A stretch of DNA of 64,000 bases from Nitrospirota bacterium (GTDB lineage Bacteria; Nitrospirota; Nitrospiria; Nitrospirales; UBA8639), in the NCBI GenBank assembly GCA_027623995.1, contig JAQBUF010000002.1:24714-88713 (forward strand). Reading direction: 5' to 3'. Under the pieces are notes generated by a model. It worked only from the letters and a program-made list of their open reading frames with translations, searched no databases and was not told the origin of the DNA. Each line of letters starts with the position of its first letter. Position 1 is the first letter of the stretch. The position numbers and the translations under genes are program-made. Shown here piece by piece: positions 40,865 through 50,973 of the stretch.

Positions 40865-41284
40865 CTAGCTTCCAGATTGGAGGTAACCGCGGAGGATATC
40901 CCGTCGAGCGACAATCCCAATTAACTTTCCACTTCCATCGACGACAGGCACCCGAATGAGGTGATTGTTTTGTAAAATATCAATGAGGGCAGGCACATCC
41001 ATACTCTGAATAGCAGAGATAGGACTCGGCGTCATAATGTCGCCAGCCAAAACATCCCCCAATTGTTTACCCTTTCTCAGGGCCTTTAATAAATCAAACT
41101 CTGACACAATGCCGACGAGCTTTCCTTCACTGTCGATGATCGGCACCGACCCAAACCCCTCCATCATGTAGTTGGCAAGTAATTCCGCCTTTGAGTCTTT
41201 GTCCGCGGACTGCACTTCCTTTTCCATCAACTGTCCAACGGTCATTTGTCCAAATTTCGTCTCACGAATATTCGATCCTGGCAT
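40865..41284 (-). CDS. Tandem CBS-domain protein
   Basis: TVGQLMEKEV...SVPIIDSEGKLVGIVSEFDLL...DIMTPSPISA...IRVPVVDGSGKLIGIVARRDIL. Confidence 0.93.
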   Translation of the reverse strand: MPGSNIRETKFGQMTVGQLMEKEVQSADKDSKAELLANYMMEGFGSVPIIDSEGKLVGIVSEFDLLKALRKGKQLGDVLAGDIMTPSPISAIQSMDVPALIDILQNNHLIRVPVVDGSGKLIGIVARRDILRGYLQSGS

Positions 41285-41446
41285 ACGACTCTCCTTTACA
41301 GGGACACTGGTTAAATAATTTCGTTTTTTGATGGAAACATTTTGGCAAAACCCGTGAACATCTAAAAATAAACAATATCACGAAAAACGCTTTGATTCCA
41401 CAGCATCTAGAAGAAGTTCACCTCTAGACGCAGCTCGCAAGAGCAT

Positions 41447-42361
41447 TTAATCCAACTGAAATCGTCTCAAACGAGATTCAAGAATATGTTCAGAAGCCAG
41501 CGAATCCCATTTCAGATCATAATTGGCAGCCTGATCAAACGCTTCTTGGGGAATTAATCCTACAAGTTCACTACTCACGATCGACACTCCACGTTTCCCT
41601 GCCTCAGCCTTCACGGCTTCAAATACCACATAAAGGGAGGTCTGTCGAAAATTTGTGAGATTCATCGACACCTGAGCCAGACCTTTAGTCTTGAGTTCCA
41701 TACCCAAGGCTTTGACCGACGGCAACCCACCGCCCGACGTGCGGATGGTCTTCGCAATGGCTTGGGCAATAGACAGGTCAGATGTGTTCAGGAGAATATT
41801 GTAAGCAATCAATGGATGACGAGCGCCAATCACTATAGCCCCGGCGGTGGGATGGAGATTCGCCGGACCAAAATCTGGGACCCAGGCAGGGTCTGACTTC
41901 ATTCGCGAGGCAAGCCCCAGTAAGCCTCCCCGGCGAATATCCTCAAGCCGTTTGCGATAAGGTTGATCACTCGCTTCTTCATAAAGGAACACGGGAATTC
42001 CAAGTTCATCGCCTACCCGCTTTCCCACCCTCTTGGCCAAATCAATACACTGACTCATCGTTGCGCCGTCTAAGGGAATAAATGGAAGAACATCCGTAGC
42101 GCCGATTCGCGGGTGCTGCCCCTGATGTTGATTTAAATCGATCAATGTAGCTGCCGCTTTCACAAGCTCAAAGGCTGCCTTGGCCACAGCATCTTGAAGC
42201 CCCGCAAAAGTGAAGACACATCGATGATGATCAACATCAACATGTTGATCTAATAGACTTGCGTCTTTGACTATTGTCACCGCGTCAGCAAGCGCCTGAA
42301 TCGTCCCAGGATTGCTCCCTTCGCTACAATTCGCCACACATTCGATGATGGGTACTGCCAA
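41447..42361 (-). CDS. ftcD: Glutamate formimidoyltransferase
   Basis: IIECVANCSEGSNPGTIQAL; VDHHRCVFTFAG; HPRIGATDVLPFIPL. Confidence 0.92.
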   Translation of the reverse strand: MAVPIIECVANCSEGSNPGTIQALADAVTIVKDASLLDQHVDVDHHRCVFTFAGLQDAVAKAAFELVKAAATLIDLNQHQGQHPRIGATDVLPFIPLDGATMSQCIDLAKRVGKRVGDELGIPVFLYEEASDQPYRKRLEDIRRGGLLGLASRMKSDPAWVPDFGPANLHPTAGAIVIGARHPLIAYNILLNTSDLSIAQAIAKTIRTSGGGLPSVKALGMELKTKGLAQVSMNLTNFRQTSLYVVFEAVKAEAGKRGVSIVSSELVGLIPQEAFDQAANYDLKWDSLASEHILESRLRRFQLD

Positions 42362-42581
42362 TGTAGAAAATCCTTTTCCAAAATGTGGGACCAGGTTACC
42401 AAAGAGTTCCTACCCCTTACCTCTTTCTTGACAACCCGAAAGGGGCCCTACTATAGTTAAAAATAGTAACTTTTCTTTCTTCTTTCCCACAAATTCAGCA
42501 GGTATTTTTTAGCAAACCGTTTCACAGTGGGGCAGACGAAAAGACAACTACTCACTCCGATAGAATGCAATAGGTGAACCC

Positions 42582-43112
42582 ATGAGTATAACGCAAGTCG
42601 AACCCGCAACCACCCTAGCCCAACTTCAAGAAACCAAACCTGACAAGGTGACGATCGTGCTGCTAAGTGGAGAGATGGATAAAGCCATGGCGGCCTTTAT
42701 TATTGCCACCGGCGCAGCAGCCATGGGAATGCAGGTCACCATGTTTTTTACCTTCTGGGGGTTGAACGTGATTCGCAAACCCGGCGCGTCCAGTTCAGCC
42801 AAAGATTTTTTACGCAAAGCGTTTGGCTTCCTCAATAAAGGCGGTGCTGCAGGCCTTCCAATTTCCAGATTCAATTTTGGTGGGCTAGGTGCCACCATGA
42901 TGAAAAAGGTCATGAAAGACAATCGCATGCCTGGTGTGCCTGAACTCATCGAAACCGCTCAAGACCTTGATGTCAAAATGATTGCCTGTACCACAACCTT
43001 AGGCCTACTCGGAATTTCCAAGGATACCCTCATTGATGGGGTTGACGAACTTGCGGGCGTCTCCACCTATTTGGCTGAAGCCAAAGATGGTTCGGTAAAT
43101 TTGTTTATTTAA
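42582..43112 (+). CDS. DsrE2-like DsrE/DsrF family protein
   Basis: IVLLSGEMDKAMAAFIIATGAAAMGMQVTMFFTFWGLNVIRK. Confidence 0.88.
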   Translation: MSITQVEPATTLAQLQETKPDKVTIVLLSGEMDKAMAAFIIATGAAAMGMQVTMFFTFWGLNVIRKPGASSSAKDFLRKAFGFLNKGGAAGLPISRFNFGGLGATMMKKVMKDNRMPGVPELIETAQDLDVKMIACTTTLGLLGISKDTLIDGVDELAGVSTYLAEAKDGSVNLFI

Positions 43113-43186
43113 AAAAAATTGAGTATGCCCTGGACCCTTGGATAGAGGGGCGATTTTCTTGCCTGAAAAACATAGGAGTCACATAG

Positions 43187-43432
43187 ATGATTGAAAGCGA
43201 TGTCAAACTCGATACCCTGGGCTACTTCTGCCCCATGCCCATCATTCTCACGTCCAAAAAGATCAAAGAACTCACACTCGGGCAAGTGCTTGAAGTCGCC
43301 TCAGATGATGAAGGAATCAAAAAAGACATGCCCGCCTGGTGCCAAACCACAGGACATGAGTGGGTAGGACTCGAAGAAGAGGAGGCAGACCCGAAACGCG
43401 TGTACAAAGCTTACGTCAAAAAAACAAAGTAA
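43187..43432 (+). CDS. TusA family sulfurtransferase
   Basis: KLDTLGYFCPMPIILTSKKIKELTLGQVLEVASDDEGIKKDMPAWCQTTGHE. Confidence 0.92.
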   Translation: MIESDVKLDTLGYFCPMPIILTSKKIKELTLGQVLEVASDDEGIKKDMPAWCQTTGHEWVGLEEEEADPKRVYKAYVKKTK

Positions 43433-43451
43433 CGTTTCACAATACTATTGA

Positions 43452-43787
43452 TTAAAGCGTAGCCAGAGCTGCGGTCACCACGACTTTCATCACCCCCTTG
43501 CGTACGGCATCAACTTTTGCCGCACCAACCCCAGCCCGCATCAGGGCCTCCATTTTCGCCAAATCTTTTTTCCCTTTCACCAAAAACTCAAATTCGTCAG
43601 CGGTTAACAGACCGTCGGAGAGTTGCTCGGTCCATACCAACAAATCTTTTTTCATCTCTTCCATAAAGGCGTCGCCATCAGCCTTCGTATCCTCGATAAA
43701 ATCCTTCGCCTCAGTTTTTGCCACATCCACCACCCCGGACTTCACCGCATCAAGAAATTTATCAAAATTAAAGGTCGCCATATTCAA
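43452..43787 (-). CDS. Hypothetical protein
   Basis: 111 aa, lysine/acid-rich helical ORF. Confidence 0.6.
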   Translation of the reverse strand: MNMATFNFDKFLDAVKSGVVDVAKTEAKDFIEDTKADGDAFMEEMKKDLLVWTEQLSDGLLTADEFEFLVKGKKDLAKMEALMRAGVGAAKVDAVRKGVMKVVVTAALATL

Positions 43788-43813
43788 TCCCTTTCCATAA
43801 GGCGTGGATACCG

Positions 43814-44281
43814 CTAAGGCTTCGCACTTTCGGTCTTTATAATCTGATCAAAGGCCTTGGTCACCAGCCCCTTCACCCCATCAATAAAGGCCGGGCTTCG
43901 CCCCTTCCCATCGGCGACCCACTTTTTTAAAAATCCCGCCAACAGATTCCCCTCAGGATCAGCCAAGAGTTCCCACTGTTGAACAGAAATCGTATTCAAC
44001 TCCCCACGAGTTTTTTCATATTCCAACGCCTTTTGAAGCCTGAGCTGCATACCTTGTATCTCCGCTGAATGCGCATCAGGAGGCTCGATCGCTTTATCCA
44101 ACAACGCCAAAGACTCAACCTTCAAATCAATGGCATTTTGTAACGACACCGGATCCTTCTTAGCCACAGTGGCACAACCAGCCAAAAGCACAATCAAAAG
44201 GCCGATCAAAACCCTTTGAAAAGAAACAGGTTGCCAATAAAATTGTCGAGGAGTCTTGAAACGAGCAGGCCCCAGCGGCAT
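43814..44281 (-). CDS. Putative lipoprotein
   Basis: Hydrophobic leader with lipobox: VLIGLLIVLLAGCATVAKK. Confidence 0.65.
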   Translation of the reverse strand: MPLGPARFKTPRQFYWQPVSFQRVLIGLLIVLLAGCATVAKKDPVSLQNAIDLKVESLALLDKAIEPPDAHSAEIQGMQLRLQKALEYEKTRGELNTISVQQWELLADPEGNLLAGFLKKWVADGKGRSPAFIDGVKGLVTKAFDQIIKTESAKP

Positions 44282-45059
44282 TGGACTTCCCTCCTTATTT
44301 AAAACGGAAAATCTCTTAGGACTAAACCCAAATTATGGTCAATGGGATATACCATATCTTTACAACTCCTTCCAGGAAATTTGTTATGTTTGATTGAACG
44401 GGAAACTAACCATTTCAGGCAATCCTTTGATGACAGTCCATTGGGGTTAAGCCAAGTTAGGAGGGGCTTTGACCAGGAAGAAAAAAATCTAGGAATTACC
44501 CTAGAAACAGAAGAAATGAGAATATTGAGATAAACCAGATCTGAGGGAATAATGTATATTGAAAGTTCCCAGGCATTTTAACTGCTAGGCTCTACTTCCC
44601 CGTCCGCCAGAAATAGAATGAGCCCCATTTTGACAACCACTGCCGAAACTATTACCGCTTGGAATTAAAACCCAAAACTACTTGCCTTTCCTCAAACAAA
44701 AGGTGTAGCCAATCTGGCTTCCCTCGTTAGCCCTGGATCTGGAAAACCCTTTCAAGGCCCCAAAATCTTCAAGGAAAGAGATTCATCCGGCTTTGATACG
44801 CAACTGCGATTATATACCTACGGCAATAACGCCTGATCATTGGGTGATTACCAAATTCCATCGCTGAATTCCCCCATAAATGGCAGATACGCATTTTTGC
44901 TCAGGAGAAAGCATATTCCTATATTTCTTGAGCGGTTCGAGACACACCTTCTAGGGGACCGTACTTTCTCGTAGGGACCTGTTGAATATTTCAGGCCCAA
45001 ACCCCAAATCTGCTCCAGATAGGACGACAAACATCAGTGAGAGGGGATTTTCAAAAAAA

Positions 45060-45164
45060 GTTCGCCCAACAAGCAAGGCCGCAGTCATTTTGACGCGAGG
45101 AGCGTATCATCAGTAGGTGACCACGGCAACATGGCAAGAACGCCACTGACGGTGTTTTCAACGT
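45060..45164. repeat. Decayed palindromic repeat (family D)
   Basis: aagcaaggccgcag ... gaacgccactgacggtgttttcaacg resembles 55754-55905. Confidence 0.45.
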
Positions 45165-45289
45165 TCCCCGTATGTGATTTGCAAATCAGCACCTTATCCG
45201 AGGCCTAACATTTGACGAACAAAATGATCCGTGATTGATCACTAAAACCAATGTATTTTTGCAGTATGCAAGATAAAATACCTCCTAAG

Positions 45290-46276
45290 TCAGTGAAAGG
45301 AATAAGAAAATAAAAGTAGTACTCCTAGTTGGCTTGTTTCTTTAAAACGAATGACAGTTTCTCCGGCTGGAAGTGCGCTATTCGCCGTAATCCCATCACC
45401 CAACACTTTTTCGCTTGGATCGACCAATACTCCAGCTCCCAGGTTGAAACTATCACCCAATCCTTCAGGAAGATTCCCGCCAAACAACGGCGCCCGCTTA
45501 AATCCTACCATCCAACCAATGCCTACCCCTTAGATTAAATCCTCTGACCCTGGTTGTACAGCGACAAAAGGACCATGTCCCCAATTTCCTTTCTCCACCC
45601 AATCAAAATAAGTGCCTCCTAAGTCACCAAATGGAAAATTATAGTCAGGGGTAAAAAAGTAATGGGACTCCAAAAGAAAATTTGCCCGCACATTACTATC
45701 ACGCTCGACTCTGACAATTCCATTGGGATCAAGATTGGCGGATTCAATGCGATCTCGCTTCCCTGTATCAATAAGGGCCCCAATAGCTATCCCAAAACCA
45801 AAACCTTGAAATTGCTCATCTGCCTTTCTCTTCAGGTCGGCTTGAATACTCTTACGACTTTTGGCCAATTCTTCTAATTTATTTTCCGAATCCTTCACCG
45901 CAGTTTTTGCGCTTTCGTCAGCAGGGTCTGCAGCAACAAGCTTTTTAAAAGCCTCAAGGACATGCTTTTCCCGTAAAAGTGCATTCGCATGTTTCACCGA
46001 AGTACCGATTTCTCCTCCAAATGTTATCTTCACCACTTTTTCAAGCTTTGCCTCCGCAATAGCGATCTTTTCTTTCAAGGTTTTGATGGTATTTTCATCT
46101 TGAGTTGCTCCACTAAGGTATGTAGTTAGGGCTGCTTTTGCAGCATTCCATTCATCTGCCGGACCTTTGATTATTTGAGCTTCCAAAATTTTCAAATCTA
46201 CGACTTCATCCGCCAGTGCCCACATCGGAAAAAGTAAAAAAAGGAAAAAGCATAAGAAAGTGGCCTTTGTTTTCAT
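45290..46276 (-). pseudogene. Exported, possibly outer-membrane protein interrupted by one in-frame TAA
   Basis: ORFs 45530-46276 and 45290-45511 share a frame; joined reading ...WGHGPFVAVQPGSEDLI*GVGIGWMVGFKRAPLFGG...LLLFSYSFH; stop at 45530-45532. Confidence 0.65.
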
Positions 46277-46595
46277 GGTAATTTCCTTTCTCTCTGAATG
46301 ATAGATTTGTCCATCGATTAAAATCTATGAAAAGCAAGTACCATGCCTATAAAGAACAACTGATCAGGTGAGGAGTCGGGTGGAAAATTTAAAGAATCTT
46401 TTGGTTTTTTTTGAAGACAGAGCCTTCACCAATGTAGATGGATAGAAATTAAACAAAAGGAGTGTATCCGCGCAGATACACAAGTGTATCCAATTGGATA
46501 AACCTAAAAGAATCCCCAGCAAGTTGTCTGGAAGCAAGGATGTACATGGATATACTTAGGAAAAACCAGAAAAGGGCAATCACCCACCGACGATC

Positions 46596-46926
46596 GTGCT
46601 AACGGCGGAGAAAGATGCAGTGGAATTCACAATGTTGGAAAACATTAGGGTAGCCGACACGGCCCAGTCGATGAAGGGTTTGGGGTAGATGCCTAGGAGG
46701 AGGGTGCCGGCGATGCCGATGTAGACGGCAGTTTTGAGGGGAACAGAGACGGTGATGGGGGTTGGGTCTGTGGGTTCGTTGATGTACATCTTTTTGACGA
46801 CGATGAGGTAGTAGTACATTGAGATGACGATGTTGATGAGGCCCACGATTAAGAGTGTGTAGAGTTCTTGTTCCATGGCGGCGACGAAGATATACAGCTT
46901 GCCAATGAAACCCGCGAGTAATGGGA
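46596..46926 (-). pseudogene. Duplicated 3' fragment of nuoN
   Basis: Near-identical to the nuoN 3' end at constant 1290 bp offset, including MEQELYTLLIVGLINIVISMYYYLIVVKKMYINEPTDPT. Confidence 0.9.
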
Positions 46927-46960
46927 CTCCCCAAAAAAAGGGGGAGGAGATATCAAACCT

Positions 46961-47362
46961 TTAGCCAGGAAAAATTGTGCGAACCACTTCTTGTACTCGC
47001 TTTGCTAACTCTAAAGCCTGTTCAGCATCGGAACGTTCAATGACTTCCCATTCTCCTGGATATCGCGTGACTGTCGCGTAATCCGTGAGTTTCACGCAAT
47101 CATCAACCGAAATTGGGAAACGAGTATTATCGGGAAGCAGTGCGACTAACTCCGTTAAGTCATGGGTTTTTGGAAAATCCAGTCCTTCGAACACCAACCA
47201 AGCTTTCAGAAGTTTCTCGACACATTGCTGTGCATGAAAACACACCGTGTCAAGCGGACAATCTTCTTGCAGGGTGAGTGTGTGTTCAGCATTTCTTAGA
47301 TCATTTCCTGCTTTTTTGATCCATTGCAGGCCGATTTCGGTTCGTTCAGGGTTTTTGTTCAT
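46961..47362 (-). CDS. HEPN domain protein (toxin of HEPN-MNT pair)
   Basis: WIKKAGNDLRNAEHTL...CFHAQQCVEKLLKAWLVFEGLDFPKTHDLTELV; RX4-6H-like RYPGEWE region. Confidence 0.9.
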   Translation of the reverse strand: MNKNPERTEIGLQWIKKAGNDLRNAEHTLTLQEDCPLDTVCFHAQQCVEKLLKAWLVFEGLDFPKTHDLTELVALLPDNTRFPISVDDCVKLTDYATVTRYPGEWEVIERSDAEQALELAKRVQEVVRTIFPG

Positions 47363-47678
47363 ACAGAACTTTTCCTTCGCCTAAGGCCGCGCGAATGATG
47401 GTTCCAGGGCATTCACGATAGCGTTCTATTTCCTGTGGGGTGACGACCACAATATCCTTTGGTAGTCCCATCCCGCTTAATGCTCGGCGAATCCCCAAAC
47501 GAACATTTCGCCTGTCCTCAGAACGTGCCATGACTACCAAAAAATCAACATCGCTATCTGGCCCCGCAGTACCACGAGCATAGGATCCAAATAAAATGAT
47601 CTGGACAGGGTTCCAAGTTTCAACAATACGCCGAACCATCTCTTCAATGAGAGTCGCGCTATCCAATAGTTTTTGCAT
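47346..47678 (-). CDS. MNT-type minimal nucleotidyltransferase (antitoxin of HEPN-MNT pair)
   Basis: IILFGSYARGTAGPDSDVDFLVVM (GSX10DXD). Confidence 0.92.
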   Translation of the reverse strand: MQKLLDSATLIEEMVRRIVETWNPVQIILFGSYARGTAGPDSDVDFLVVMARSEDRRNVRLGIRRALSGMGLPKDIVVVTPQEIERYRECPGTIIRAALGEGKVLYEQKP

Positions 47679-47869
47679 CCGCGGTTCCTAGGCCCTCCGA
47701 AAAACTTTTGGGCAGAATACTTCTACAGTTTGGCACCTCTGTTACCAGAATCCCCTTTGCTCCCAACTCTTTTCTCGAAAAGGAGAGGGAGAATCACAAG
47801 ATACAACTTTAAAGTGAAACCGTTCTATTATGGCAAATGAAAACTGAAAGGACAAAACTTATTGGCGTG

Positions 47870-49369
47870 CTATCCACCAACAAGGGGAGACAAGACAGGG
47901 GCTGCCGCAGTTGGAGCAACAAGATTGGAGAACATCAGCGTAGCGGAGACCGCCCAGTCGATGAAGGGTTTGGGGTAGATGCCGAGGAGGAGGGTTCCGG
48001 CGATGCCGATGTAGACGGCGGTTTTTAATGGAGCGGAGACGGTGATGGAGGTTGGGTCTGTGGGTTCGTTGATGTACATTTTTTTGACGACGATGAGGTA
48101 GTAGTACATGGAGATGACGATGTTGATGAGGCCCACGATTAAGAGTGTGTAGAGTTCTTGTTCCATGGCGGCGACGAAGATATAGAGTTTGCCAATGAAG
48201 CCAGCGAGGGGTGGCACTCCAGCTAACGACAGCAAAAAGAGTAGCATCGCCGCTGCCAGAAATGGCGAGCGCCGGTTGAGACCATTGTAGTCTTCGATCT
48301 CATCGCTTTTGATGAAGTTACTAACGCCGATCACCACTGCGAAGGCTCCAAGATTTGCGAACAGATACGTGAGCAAATAGAACAGAATGGCATCACTTCC
48401 ACGTTTGGTTCCTGCGGCCATCCCAATCATGACATTGCCAATTTGTGCGATTCCGGAATACGCGAGCAAGCGTTTAATGTTGGTCTGGGCAATGGCTACG
48501 ATGTTGCCATAGGTCATCGATGCAATCGACGCCACAACAAAGAGCAACACCCACATTGGCTTAAAGCTGGCGAGCGCCACAAAAAACATTCGAATAAGAA
48601 TAGCCAGCGCCGCGCCCTTCGGGGCAATGGAGAGAAACGCGGTGACGGGTGTGGGTGCGCCTTGGTAGGTATCGGGAATCCAAGAATGAAATGGTACGGC
48701 ACCAATTTTGAAACCGAGTGCAGCAAAAATCAGAATGAACCCAATCGCCAATCCATAGCTTCCTGGCGTCGAAGTCATCTCGGAGAATACCAACGTTCCA
48801 GTTTCGCCGTAGACTAAGCTGATTCCGTAGGCTAACAGGCCCGCCGCAAATACACCGAGAATGAAAAATTTTAATCCGGCTTCGCTGGACCGCGCATCTT
48901 CCCTGAGGTACGCGACCAGCACATAGAAGCCGAAAGTCGAAAACTCTAAGGTGACGAATACCGACAACAGATCTTGGGCCGAGGCCATAAACATCATGCC
49001 CAACGCCGACATCATGACGAGGAAATAATATTCGCCTTTGAAATATTTGAATTTCTTGACGTAGTCGATGGAGATCAACAAGACGAGCAGGGTGGCAATC
49101 AGGATGATGATTTTAAAAAATATCGCCACACCATCCAGGACATACATATCTTTGAAGAGAGAGCCATGGACGCCGATGTAATCAAACCAAATCACATTGA
49201 CGAGTGTTGTCAGGATGCCGCCAATAGAGAGGTAGGCGAGATTTTCATGATCAATATTCTTGACGGAAAAATCGACAATCAGCACCACACACATCCAGAT
49301 CGTGAGAAAAATCTCTGGTGCGAGGAGCAGGAGGTCTGAGCCAGTAAGTGTGAGATCGAACGTCATCAT
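47870..49369 (-). CDS. nuoN: NADH-quinone oxidoreductase subunit N
   Basis: Antiporter-like subunit, 499 aa; last subunit of the cluster. Confidence 0.93.
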   Translation of the reverse strand: MMTFDLTLTGSDLLLLAPEIFLTIWMCVVLIVDFSVKNIDHENLAYLSIGGILTTLVNVIWFDYIGVHGSLFKDMYVLDGVAIFFKIIILIATLLVLLISIDYVKKFKYFKGEYYFLVMMSALGMMFMASAQDLLSVFVTLEFSTFGFYVLVAYLREDARSSEAGLKFFILGVFAAGLLAYGISLVYGETGTLVFSEMTSTPGSYGLAIGFILIFAALGFKIGAVPFHSWIPDTYQGAPTPVTAFLSIAPKGAALAILIRMFFVALASFKPMWVLLFVVASIASMTYGNIVAIAQTNIKRLLAYSGIAQIGNVMIGMAAGTKRGSDAILFYLLTYLFANLGAFAVVIGVSNFIKSDEIEDYNGLNRRSPFLAAAMLLFLLSLAGVPPLAGFIGKLYIFVAAMEQELYTLLIVGLINIVISMYYYLIVVKKMYINEPTDPTSITVSAPLKTAVYIGIAGTLLLGIYPKPFIDWAVSATLMFSNLVAPTAAAPVLSPLVGG

Positions 49370-49372
49370 GGG

Positions 49373-50968
49373 TTACGGCAAAATTCCTGTGGTGCTCTGC
49401 ACAATCACCGGCGCGACTTGATTGATTCGATCAAGCATGGGTTCCACGGTTGATCGCACCACGTTATAAAAATGCATGGGGAAAATTCCAAAGAAAATGC
49501 TCGTGGAAATCATGATCAGTAAGGGCAAACGATCGACCCAATTCCGGGTGTCACTGACATGTTCAAATTCTGGCGACAACTTGCCGTAAAACAGGCCACG
49601 CATCATTTTGAACAAATAGGCCAAGGTCAGCACAATTCCCAACGCGGCGACAATCACTTGGAAGGGATATTTTTCCCAACTTCCCACGATAATCATCACC
49701 TCGGCGATAAAATTCACCGTGCCTGGCATCCCAATGGAGGCCATACAGCCGATCACAAACGCCCCAGCAAGGAACGGCATTTTTTTGGCCAACCCTCCCA
49801 GCGACGGAATATCACGCGTATGCGTTTGTTCATAGATCCAACCCACCATGGCAAAGAGCATTCCCGTGGCCATGGCATGCGCAAACATATAAATGATCGC
49901 GCCGGTTAAACTAATATAGTCCAATGCCGCCATGCCCAAAAAGATATAGCCCATGTGGCTTGAACTGGAATAGCCGATGACATACTTCGTGTCCTTGGCA
50001 TAGTAGGAGACAAAGCCACCATAGACGATACTAAAGACACACAGGACTGCCGCGATGGGCATAAGCTCGCGTGTAATCTCCGGCATAATTTCAAAGGCCA
50101 CACGAATGATGGAGAAATGACCCAACTTCATCAGGACACCAGCATGCAACATGCTGGTGGCCGCAGGCGCTGCTGCATGGCCAACAGGTGACCAAGAATG
50201 CAACGGCCAAATTGGTGCGATCGACGCGAATCCAAAAAAGATCAGCAGCCAAATGATGTTGCCGAGCATGCCATCAAATTTGGCCTGTTCTCGGAGTACT
50301 AAAATGTCGAAGGTATGCACGGGTGAGAAGTGGTAAATCAGCAGGATCCCCATGAGTGCCATTACAGCACCCGCCGACAAAAACAGGACCAACTTCATCG
50401 CCGCATATTCTTTACTGTTTGACCCAAAGTTCAAAAAGAACTTGACCGAATCCCGCATCTTCAACCCGGCTTCGTCCGTCATACTCAAATAGCCTTTGGT
50501 ATGACTGCCCCACATGCCCAACAACAAATACATGGGCAACACTGACATTTCATAGAAGAAGTAGAGGAAGAACAGGTCGAGCGACATGAACACACCAATG
50601 GTCGCTGCCGCGAGGATCAACAAAAAGATATAAAATTCTTTGATGCGATCTTTGATGTGCCATGAAATAAAAATGCCCGCGAAGAGCAAGATTCCCGACG
50701 CAAACACCAAGGGCGCGCCAATGCCATCCACCCCTACATAAAACGCAATCCCCAGTTCCTCGGACCACCACCAATGGGTCATCATTTGAAACCCACCGAC
50801 GTTCGGGTCGTAGGTCATAAACACATACAATGACGCCAACAAGGCAATGCCCGCAGACGCTGCCGCCACCATACGCACCAGGAGTGCTTGCCGAGTTGGA
50901 ACAAAGATGAGCGCAATCGCGCCAACAAATGGCGCAAACAAGACTGTGAGTAAGGCAAAGGAACCCAT
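49373..50968 (-). CDS. nuoM: NADH-quinone oxidoreductase subunit M (copy 2 in transcription order)
   Basis: FFYEMSVLPMYLLLGMWG; FGFASIAPIWPLHSWSPVGHAAAPAATSMLHAGVLMKLG. Confidence 0.92.
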   Translation of the reverse strand: MGSFALLTVLFAPFVGAIALIFVPTRQALLVRMVAAASAGIALLASLYVFMTYDPNVGGFQMMTHWWWSEELGIAFYVGVDGIGAPLVFASGILLFAGIFISWHIKDRIKEFYIFLLILAAATIGVFMSLDLFFLYFFYEMSVLPMYLLLGMWGSHTKGYLSMTDEAGLKMRDSVKFFLNFGSNSKEYAAMKLVLFLSAGAVMALMGILLIYHFSPVHTFDILVLREQAKFDGMLGNIIWLLIFFGFASIAPIWPLHSWSPVGHAAAPAATSMLHAGVLMKLGHFSIIRVAFEIMPEITRELMPIAAVLCVFSIVYGGFVSYYAKDTKYVIGYSSSSHMGYIFLGMAALDYISLTGAIIYMFAHAMATGMLFAMVGWIYEQTHTRDIPSLGGLAKKMPFLAGAFVIGCMASIGMPGTVNFIAEVMIIVGSWEKYPFQVIVAALGIVLTLAYLFKMMRGLFYGKLSPEFEHVSDTRNWVDRLPLLIMISTSIFFGIFPMHFYNVVRSTVEPMLDRINQVAPVIVQSTTGILP

Positions 50969-50973
50969 ACGAT

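Noticed and set aside
46599-46934. 111 aa His/Arg-rich minus ORF
   Set aside because: Out-of-frame reading of the duplicated nuoN fragment
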